Below, in pieces: positions 26,216-37,200 of a stretch of 64,000 bases of DNA. Every line of letters starts with the position of its first letter. Position 1 is the first letter of the stretch. The stretch spans positions 4,533,501 to 4,597,500 of the forward strand of contig OZ026836.1 of the NCBI GenBank assembly GCA_964023205.1. Direction: 5' to 3'. A program made the position numbers and the translations under genes. This DNA is from Lutraria lutraria. Lineage: Eukaryota; Mollusca; Bivalvia; Venerida; Mactridae. Under the pieces are notes generated by a model that saw only the letters and a list, made by a program, of their open reading frames with translations, was not told the DNA's origin and searched no databases.

Positions 26216-26519
26216 ATAAATGCTTTCCGGCAACTGCAACATTTATCATATGGGGTTCATTGAACAGTATAGTTCCAGGGTCAATGTCACGCTTGAAGTT
26301 TCGAATTAATTTGGGCCATTATGTCGTGTTCGCTCTGTTACTTTGTCATTCATGGGGAATTTGGAAATGTGTTACCAAAATGGTAATCAGTAATCACCAT
26401 TAGACGATGTGTCGCGCGCAACACCTATGGGTGTAGCTGCAATGCCAAGGTCACACTTAGAGGTTACATATTTAAAGCACTTAGTAGAAATGTTCACCAG
26501 TAGGTGTGGATGTGTCTTG

Positions 26520-26825
26520 CGGAAGACACGTGACGTGTCGGTACCTCCAAGGTAAACCATCAGCAATGCAAAGCATGGTTAGCCGTACCTTTTGATCATT
26601 CATCTGAAATAACCATGCTTGGACCAAGGTCAAAAGCAATGTTCATCTGACCCAATCATGGTCAACAATGAAACATATGGTGAACCATGGTTTGTACATC
26701 ATGTCCAGCCATAATCATTGATATACCATGATTGGACCCTGTTCAAAAGCATTGTTGATCTGTCTCAACCATGGGTTAACCATGGTCAGTAATGGTAAGC
26801 ATGGTTAACCATGGTCATAAATTCC
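26520..26825. repeat. CCATGG/AACCATGG-rich imperfect repeat
   Basis: Repeated ACCATGGTTAACCATGG-like and 'ATTGGACC...TCAAAAGCA' motifs recur at 50-60 bp spacing, ending in two CATGGTTAACCATGG palindromes. Type unknown. Confidence 0.5.
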
Positions 26826-28040
26826 GAGGGTCAGTGGCCTAAGTAAAAAAGTAAAAATATCTTTGTAGACGAATATTAAGGGATCATTCCGTAAGTTTGA
26901 TCGAATACATGTAGTTTCATAAGAGATGTAATTTGAATCAATTGTTAATAACACACAACACATAATTATTGATATATAACGATAGACAGGGTGAATACTA
27001 CAGCTCGCCTTCATGCGCAGGTAAGCTAACATCAAATACCTTGGATATTCATAATCATACAGGTAACAAAAATAATGCATACAATCTCCTTCCATTGTGT
27101 AATAACCAATCCCTTCTCGAAAACATAAGATATTAATATATTTATAACAAAAATACATACTAATGCAATGTTCATAGTAATATAATTCAATACAATATTA
27201 AACAGGATGGGCTATATCTTATTGTAATAATGCTGACGTACTCAACCAAAGTCAATTTAAAAGCAGATACATGTACTTTTTAACAACCAATAGTGGTAGT
27301 ACAATCAGTAATTAATTGTTTAACCAACAATTGCAGAAAAATTGAACAACTAAATAGGCTTGAATCATCATTGATAAAGTCTTTAATAAAGATAAAACAA
27401 ACAACAGGCAGAACTCGAACACCTAGATAATGATGACAGGAACATCAGAACTTAAATAAGTAATACTTGTACTTAGACTTATAAAAATAATAACAACTTC
27501 AACAACAACATAGTCCAGACAAATCTTGAAGCAAATAATACTGATATATCTTAACAACAATGCTGACATTGTAAAATCAAACAATACTCTCATACAAACA
27601 TAACACTTTCACAACAAAATAATATTGAAACGTTTTAACCACGAAATGATTTAACAAACAAATACTACTGTTGTAATCTTACAAACTAATGTTGATATTT
27701 TGACAATCAAATAATGCATAAACAGAATATTTTGGAAATAAAGACATATTCATGAAATATAATTTTAATTGAATTGGATGAGAAATGATTTTATATAATA
27801 CTGAAGTGTAAAATTATAATGCAGTAGAAATACCACTGGGTAAATTGAAGCTTTAAATCATCTGCTTATATAAATATTGAGTAAAATCAATGGAACCACA
27901 CATTTGAGTAGGAAAAAAAATGTAATTGCAGAAAACACAAGAATTTATAAAGTCAATAAAAGGAAAACTAATCACATAAAAACAAAAGTAACACACACAT
28001 AAAGTCTGCAGAATTTTTTCCGACAAACTTTAATACATGC
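26826..28040. other. No gene seen; 3' flank of threonine aldolase
   Basis: AT-rich DNA. The 3'UTR of the threonine aldolase gene (minus strand) must begin just below 28041, but no single poly(A) signal stands out. Confidence 0.5.
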
Positions 28041-28205
28041 TTATTCTCCATACTCATTAACAACATACAGCAGTTTCTTTGTAGCAAGGTCAACCATGTT
28101 CTGGTCAAGGTCATTATGTGTAACAATTCTTGTCACATGTGGAAAGATAGCCACAGATCTAATAGTGATACGTTCACCCAGACTTTTCTCCTCCTCAGGT
28201 GTAAT
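28041..28205 (-). CDS. Threonine aldolase exon 9 (last)
   Basis: Acceptor TAATCTAG. It encodes [19 protein letters not shown] and RIVTHNDL and closes with TAA at 28043-28041. Confidence 0.88.
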   Translation of the reverse strand: MTPEEEKSLGERITIRSVAIFPHVTRIVTHNDLDQNMVDLATKKLLYVVNEYGE

Positions 28206-31200
28206 CTAGATTATTTGGATAACAAAATCAATCAATATTTTTTATCATTTCCTTTAAATTTACATTTCAAATCAACAAACATAAGAAAATATTGCAATTG
28301 AGAATATATCTATCTCTCCGGATTTAACGCCATTTGTAACATTATTTCCGTCATATCTTAACCAGCTTACCTGGACTTCATTTATGCCTTAACTAATTCT
28401 AACCAAATTCTATCCGCAAGCTACTTAGTATCCAAGCTACCCCACATAATTCAGAGGTGGAGGACAATTTAACATAGGATGTAATATCTTCAGTCAAATT
28501 TGACACGGACAATGTGAGCCACGACCGGGGTTCAAACTTACAACCTCTTGCTCAGGAGACCAACACTCTAACCACTGAACTAACCGGGCGGGCTAGCAAT
28601 TATAAAAAATAATTGTTATTTCCATATCTTCGGTTCATTCACTTTAATATAAAGAACAGTTGAATAAATAAAAGAGAAAAGCACCTGCATAAGTCTATTA
28701 CTGAAGTCTGCAGCAGTTAGTCCAGGTTTCTTCATTTCTAACATGACGATGTTTGTTCCAACTCCATCTACAGGTACATGTACAGCATCACTACCAACAT
28801 CCTTCACAGCTACAATAAACAACATGTGAATAAACAACATGTGTTTGTCAAATATAGATGCCCCCTAAATGTCAACTGGATATATTTAAGACCTTGGCCT
28901 TTGACTTACTGAACTTCAAAACCATCTACATGTAATGACCAACCTTCCAACAACCAAGTCAGGTGACAGTAGACCACATCATTATCTAGTATCTGATAAC
29001 AACCAAATGACATGTTGAAAGCAATAAGCCCATAACGGGGCATAAAAATGGTAACACAATTATAATAGTTCCAAACACAATACAGAACGAAGACCTCAAA
29101 GGAAAGACAGACGTACAAAGAACATTGTTGTTTTACTAAATGTTAAGGCTGGCTAAAGCAGACATACGGTGGTTTAACGACTTCATGATGCTAGCAAAAT
29201 GCACATTGCACATCAAGGAATATTTGATGAGGAAGCACCAGTATACATGTATTATCAATTTATTGTAGAGAATAGATCCCTTTATAACAGTAAAATTAAT
29301 TGATTAATTGAAGTCCAAACAGATGCTACAAAGAAGATATTTTCAATGTTGACTTCCAGACTAAAAGTTATGAATAATATCATATAACTTGGCTCTAGTC
29401 ATTCCATCTATTGGTCAATACCAAGACTGTTCTAAAAATATTCAACCAATCAGTTCAAAGCTAATGTTTAAATCTCCAAACAGTACAGCTTAAAACAGAT
29501 GTATAAATCGTGTGTACCTTGCGCCATAGAAGAGTTTGCATACCTTTGCCTATGGCACTAGCTCTTTCATTGTCAACACCAAGTCTTGGTACAATATGAT
29601 CCAGGGAATATATAGCAGCAGCAGCCAGTACCCCAACTTGTCTTAATCCTCCTCCAAGTGGCTTACGTAATCTCAAACACCTTTTTACAGAGAAAATAAT
29701 TGTTAAAAAGTTAGGCTAGCTTTTGATTCTTATATCAACAGACAGAAACAACACATCAAAAGTCGTACGAATTATGTATAAAACATTGAACAGTATGAGC
29801 ATGCTGAGAATTTTAACGTTAATAATTAAACCAGATCGAAATAATGTCAAAAGTACTGAAATCAAGCAGATACATCACTTTTGCATTTGATAAATACATC
29901 AATGTGATAGCATAGTTAAAACACTGAGTACACAATCAAAGAGCTCTAGTTTAGGGTGACAAATATTTTGTAAGTTGATAATTAATCCATTTCACATATT
30001 TACAGCAGTTTGCATATCATGTCACTTCCCAAATGTTTGGGCAAGACAAAATCTCCATCATGTATTGTTAATTAAGTAACATAACTTACAATGTGATATA
30101 CATTGAAGTAAACTTCAGCTTTATTTATCAACTAAAGTCGCATATTGTTCACTTATATCTCATAACAATTTAAATATGAAACAAAGTGTTACTACTAATA
30201 GCAGTGTGTACTATTAGAAGTTTGACAACATCAGTCTTCCTTTAAAATCAAATGCTCAAATCAAATTACATATAATAATACATGAGAGTTTGTGAGAACA
30301 CATCACTTGAGATATAATATACAGTGATAACTGACTTACATGTTAATGAATTCCTTATTACCAGCAATAATGGAACCAACTGGTGCAGCTAATCCCTGTA
30401 CAAGATTAAGTTATAATATACAATTACAATGACAGAATGCTGGTGTGAAAGTATAACTGATTTTTGGGACGGATCACTGTAAGCTGTTTTACGAGGGTCC
30501 TGCAAAAAGTTCTGTCATTGGGTTCAGATTTCTTAAACGCTACGTCTTATTAAAACTATTTTTACGACAAACCATCTAACTATCCGAAACACTTAAGTGT
30601 AACTTTTTTATCCAATCTCTAAAAGCAGATAAATAGTCTTCTTCCAGTATATGTTGAAGATACTGGTAAATTGCACTGCCAATATTATTCTTGGACTTTT
30701 ATTTCTTTCCAGAATACATATTCTTACGCCTAATAGCAAAAAAAAAATAACAGAGACAAGGTCAATGGAATAAGGCGGATGATTTACAACAAACAACTTT
30801 TCAGGGGCCAGAAAATACTTAACAATGTCTAACTAGTGACAATGCGTTGAGAGAATGCGTTGTTGTGTATAAGATGGACCCCTCATCATCCTTTGCATGG
30901 ACGTTTTATATGTAAAATTCTTTTACTTTCTTTAGTGAAGAGTTAATGTAGAATCGATCAGTGACTGTGTGACCAGATGTACATGTTACTTGAACAACTA
31001 ATCCACTAGAATTGAATGACTTGGGTTTCTATTGGGTACACAGGGGCGCTTTAACGTTTTCGCTTCGATTGCTTATTATCAGTACTTCTTTGAGGCTCAA
31101 TATATGCACCCATGCTTCATGACCGGTTAGCAAGTTGGTAAGAATCTGTCACACCCTTTGTAGTTTTCCTAGAGCACATTTAATGTGTTGACTCTTATGG

Positions 31201-34200
31201 TCCTCACTGAGCAAATGGGGTGCGAACCTAGCTCAAACCCTTTTCAGGTAAATACTCTTGTCAGATTTTTTTGCACACTGTCTTCTAATATGTAAATACC
31301 ACTGGCTTTATATTTCACCATCAATCGCTTAGGTAAGAAAAAATATAATTATGTTAAATTAATAAAATGGTGCAAACACTAACAATAACTAGCATGCAAA
31401 ATAATCTGATCACCATAGAAACCAACCTTTGAGAAACACATGTTTACACTGTGACTGTATTTCATGATTTCTGATACAGGTACATTCAGAGCGGCAGCTG
31501 AGTTTAATATTCGAGCACCATCAGTGTGTACCTTGAGATTGTTCTCCTCAGCAATGTCCCAGACCTAAAACAAACAGACTATACATATATATCACTGGTA
31601 TATTAATCCAATGACTATCATACTTTAATTTCAAATAATTTGCATAAGCATGATGTATCCTTCTCTAGAGTTTAATGTAGCACCCACAGACAGGATCATT
31701 TGGTGAACTTCCCAACTTTAACAGTGGAGGAAGTCACCAAGTATACACCTCAACAGAACCATTGACCTTCCCAAGCTAGCTGGACAGCTTCCTCAAATGT
31801 AAAATTAGGTACTGGATGGGAATATTAGAATTCACAAAGGTAAAGGGCTAGTGATCACCTTCCAGAAATCACAGCTACACCACCACAGATCGGGGCTTTT
31901 TAACATGAGGTATTACCTTTTTCAGATCATTCTATAAGTTAAAATTTGACACAATCATGCATATGGCGAAGAAAATAAGCAACATTTGCAGTTATAATGA
32001 AATCAGCCTTCATAAAATTACCAATTTGTGTTCGTTGCATTACATCATCTTGTTTTGTGGAGACGACCGCAATATTTCAATGAGTCGTTTTTTTATACCA
32101 GTCCTTTAACTAGCCAATCAAATTCATTCTGATACAAAACCGTGCGCTCTCAACATTTTAGTCTGTCTGCTGGTTAACGTCGGAGTGATAAGCATTACAT
32201 TAAAGCTGAAAGGTGAATATTAACTAATTTCTTGGACTTGTCAGTAATACCTTAATACTCTTGATTGCGGCGTGTGACTATGGTATAGGTTTCTCTTTTA
32301 TAAGCAACTAGGATTTTATTAACATGAGCTGTAATTCTAAATGCGTATCAGTTACCAAGCGTAGCGTTGATCCTGGGTTTTTAGAACCTGGTCTGACAGT
32401 AAAGGCCCTTAAGTTGGCCATATACAAATCACACTCAGTCTGTCATGTATTCGTCATTTTCCATGTCCTGATTGTAACTTTGACATGCATGAGAGGACAG
32501 TCATAAAAAAGACGAAGATGTTCAGTACATCAAGACAACGTGCAATATCCAAGTCCCTACCTCAAATGTCAAGGCCACACTTAGGGTTTAAACTTAAAGG
32601 TAACTAACTCCTGTATATATGCACACATTAGTGCCCGGACTTTTTTCTCTCATGCATTGAAGAGCTATAAAATAATTTGGCGCAATTGTTCACTTCACGA
32701 GTTATCTCCCTATATTCGGTTTAATAATTGATTATTGCTACAACATTACGGTAAATAACTGACAAAATAGCTTGGCAGATCATGTAAAAAATATTTCAAA
32801 ATCTTCAGTTGGTGATACAAGCACCAAATTGGCACATATGTAGTTCAATGTGTCATTTTCCCCAAAAGCACGTTAGCCATTTTGATTTTTCAAAATGGCG
32901 GCCATTTTCAAGTGGGAATTTCTTTTATTTAACTGAAATATCAATGAAAATATTTTATTCATTAATATGCTCTCATGCTTCGAAGAAGGGTTGAGATGTT
33001 GGTCATCACATGTAAGTGACTCCTTTTGATTTCGAGGTCAGTAGGTCAAAGGCTAAGGTCACGTTGACCTACAACAAATCTGACCTACGTTCTTCGGTCA
33101 CAGTGACATTCAACGCGAAAACTTTGTTTGCCAATAACTAGTGAGTAATTTTGCCTATGGTCCTCAGAATAGGAAGTGAGGTTGATCATTTCAAGATGAC
33201 CCTAACTGACTTCGAGGTCAAGCCCTTGACTGATTAAAAATCTGAAATTACTGTCCAGTTGGCGTTTAGCGGGCATATATGCGTTTGAAAAACACCTCTG
33301 GTTTAATACATGTGTAATTATGAATGGAATTGGATGCACTGTGTTTTAATATGACCGATTGTTATTCTGAAGCCTAAACCAATGTAATTGCTTTTAAATT
33401 TAAGTAAGTGAATGTCAAGTCACAACAACAACACATTGATGTCATCATTGTCATGAAACTTGGCATGGGAACCATTGTTAGCTAAACGTCAATTGTCAAT
33501 GCTATTATCCTATGATTATTTTAATTAAGCATCGTTGTAATCAATAGGTAACCACTACTAAATAGACAGGATAGTAGTAATAGGCGGTACCCTGGTACCA
33601 TGGTCATATAGAATATAGAGGGGGTCGGTACCAGAAGTAAACAAAATTGTGACAAATTGGGACAAATTGGAAATCAATGTTGTACCCCAAAATAGTATGA
33701 ATTGAATTTTCGGAATGTTCTGGTACCATTATTTTGTGTGTGTGTATAGACTTAGACAATGAGAGAATTTTCTTTCGAAAAGACATGGTGGCCCTGAAAA
33801 GGGCCGTTGGTGGTCCTGAAAAGGACCGTTGGTTGTGACTGTTAGTCGGATCTTCATTTCTTTATTTCTTTACCATACTTGCCCCGAGGTTGTTTCTCAA
33901 GATCATGTTTTCGTTTCTTCGTTTCTGTCATCTCCGGTTTCTTTTTGTCATGCTCCGGTTTCTTTTTCTCATGCTCATGTTTTCGTTTCTTTGAATCATA
34001 CATAAACTGTACAGGTACAATCATTTCTTGTGGCTTAAACCGTACTTCTTGATTTTTCATGAGTCTGACCATCTCTTGCATGACTTGATTCATCTGTACC
34101 ATTTCTTCCTTGATACCTTGTAGAACAGACAATCCCGTTGTAGGCTTTGTAATTGTATTAGACTGTTTATCCGTCATAAGCTGTGTATTCGCCATAGAGG

Positions 34201-37200
34201 GCTGTGTATTCGTCATAGTGGGTTGTACATCTACCATAGGCTGTGTATTCGTCATAGTGGGTTGTACATCTACCATAGGCTGTGTATTCGTCATAGGTTG
34301 TATAGGCTGTGTATTCGTCATAGTGGGTTGTACATCTACCATGGGTTGTGTATTCGTCATAGTGGGTTGTACATCTACCATGGGTTGTATCGGCTGTACA
34401 TCTACCATAGGCTGTACATCTACCATGGACTGTTGACTGTATTGGCTGTACAGTGGTTGACTGTATTGGCTGTACTGTGGCTGCCTATACTGTAGTTGAC
34501 CGTACTTTGGCTGGTTGTACTTCGGCTGGTTGTAATGCATACCCGCATTCGGGTCTATCAACTCAGATGATTCTAGTGCTTCTCTCAATATATCGTATGG
34601 CATGTTGAAGGACTCCATGCTAGATAATGAAAAAATAGTGTCTGCGCCGGGGGTATTTATACTTTTTGCCTGCACGCGCCAGTGTTCTATTAGGTCAAGG
34701 TCAATTGTGAGAAGTTTTTTTGAATACGTGTGACACTTCAAGTTTTTACAAGTGTGACACTTCAAGTTTTTTTAACAAGTGTTTGACACGTCAAGGTCAA
34801 GGTTATATTGTAGATATGCTTTGTACACATTATACAATCACAGCAATTTGAACACTGTACACTTAATACTATCACAGCACTTTGCAGACTGTACACTTAA
34901 TACTATCACAGCAATTTGAATACTGTACACATTATACTATCACAGCAATTTGAATACTGTACACATTATACTATCACAGCAATTTGCAGACATTTGTTGA
35001 AAATGATTGTACATCACATACTAACACTTATATTTGTGGGGGAAATACTTTGTAAAATCACAGCACTTATATTTGTTGAAAATAATTGTACACATCATAC
35101 TATCACTTATATGTGTAGGAAATGTTTAACTTACCTCACACCGTCTATTTGTATTTGGTGTTATCAGATAGGAATGTAAATATACTAGTAATATTGACAA
35201 TATGAGAGTGATTCTTTCTGAATTGTATGGGGGGCCCTGAAAAGGGCCGTTGGTGGTCCTGAAAAGGACCGTTGGTGCTTGTATGGGGATTAATGGCGTT
35301 GACCGCATCTCCCCATACAAGCAGGACACCACTTGTCCCATTTCTGGACATCCTTCGGGTCCGGTGTAGGTTGGTAGAGGTTCGACGGAACCTCTACCAG
35401 TTCATCTTCCCAGTTCTCTGGGGTTGATTCTTGAGGGGTATCCCCCCAGTCCTCTTCCCCAGAGCTGACCACAACCTCCTCCGCGAACTGTTTCCCCTCT
35501 CTTAGGGTCTTCACCTCCAACCTCAACTCTTCTAACTGCATCTCCAGTTGTTCAATATACAACCCTAAGGTTGTATACTTTCTCTTAATAATGTTAAGCG
35601 TGCGTTGCGACATCTTGATACAGAATGAAATTAGATCAAGGCAAGGTCACTGACTCTCATATGATACAAGGACTCTGATTGGTCCATTTTAACAGTATTT
35701 CATTGGTCCATTTTAACGGTATTTCATTGGTCTATTTTACTGGCATTTCATTGGTCTGTTCTAGGTCAGTGTTTTTCTCATGTTCCATAGCTCATTTATG
35801 TTTCATGATTCAACATGGGCAACTGCTTGAAAAGTTCTTCTGATGAACCTGAACAAGAAGATGTTTGGGTGGTCAAGATGGGTAATTTGTACCCAGACTT
35901 GTCTGAATTCCAAGATGCATGTGTAGAAGTGAAGATGGATATCAAGATGGGTAATTTATACCCTGACCTTGCCATCTTTTATGATGAGGATTTGAGAGCC
36001 AACTATTGGCGATACCTATTTCTTGCAGAAATGCAATGAATTACCCAACGGCCCTTATTAGGGCCACCATATGTGTTAGATTCGTTTTATATCTCAAGCA
36101 AAGACAAAAGCATATTACATTGTCTATCATTTTATTTTTGAAAACATTTATAAAGTACAACAAAGTACAACACAATACAACTCACTTAGTCTCCAATTTA
36201 TACACAATTGTCCAACACATCGTCCAACACATTGTCTGGATTACACAAAGTCACTCACAGTTTTTGTTGGATTCTTTTTGTATTTACGTTTTTTCTTACT
36301 CTGTTCTGCGTCCTGTAGATCGACCTGTTCACCTTGTTTCTTAGGACAGTCTGCGATGAAATGTCCTTGTTCATGACAATAAAAGCATTCATTGTTGAAG
36401 GGTTCCGTACAGCTTGTAGAATAATGTCCTTTCTTTCCACAACGATAACACTTGATATGATCCCATGTTACATTTTTCTGTCCACAGAGCTGATCCGCTA
36501 AGTTGTTAAGCTCTTTAATTTTCTTCTTTAATGAATACATCAAAGTTTGATCTCGGTTCTCTTCAACTTGGTTCATTTTAGGATCGCTCATGTTGAAATG
36601 ATAAAAAACGGACGGAGCGTACGTCTTTTATAGAGTGTCACGCGTTATGACCTTGAACCCGAACTATAAAAAACGGCGGAGAAGTTTTAAGATCATAATC
36701 ATGTCAGATACCGACAGTACTAGTGGTGAGGATGAACCTCCAACTAAACGAAGTAAGGTTGAGCCTGTGCGCGACTATTATGACATACAGTCACGCATGG
36801 AAAGAAAGTCAAGAAAATTCAAGACTCAATCCAAAGTATATGATGTGACATTTCAGCCGTATAATCAATCGTTTGAATTTACAAACAGGTTGTTTAATGA
36901 TATGATGGATCAACTCTACAAGAGATGTGAAGTGAGATCAAATGATCGAGTTCGAGTATCTATTCTACATCCTGATTTGGACTTTGGAATACATGTTCCG
37001 TTTAATAGGGCATCTCGTATTAGTGGAGATACATTATTGGATGAAATTGAACGTGTGGCACAGAGTAACCGTCAATTTAAAATTCATGATGGGGCGGCAC
37101 AGATGGAAATTACGCATATTGCTATGCCACAGGGATCCGGAAAGAAAACGTTTAAAGCACCAAACTTATCCAGTATGCGGAAGTCAAAGACAAGTGTTGT

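Noticed and set aside
33604..33786. 60-codon ORF in the left TIR (and its mirror in the right TIR)
   Set aside because: It begins downstream of the histone-type stem-loops, in sequence that would be removed from processed mRNAs, and has no recognisable composition. The duplication is explained by the TIR.
33790..33827. Reading the stem-loops as bacterial-type terminators or random palindromes
   Set aside because: The genome is eukaryotic, there is no T-run, and loop, flanks, strand and closeness to stop codons match the histone signal at several separate sites.
34110..34495. Plus-strand Cys/Ile/Tyr repeat frames opposite the left-end gene
   Set aside because: These are antisense readings of the 39-bp coding repeat.
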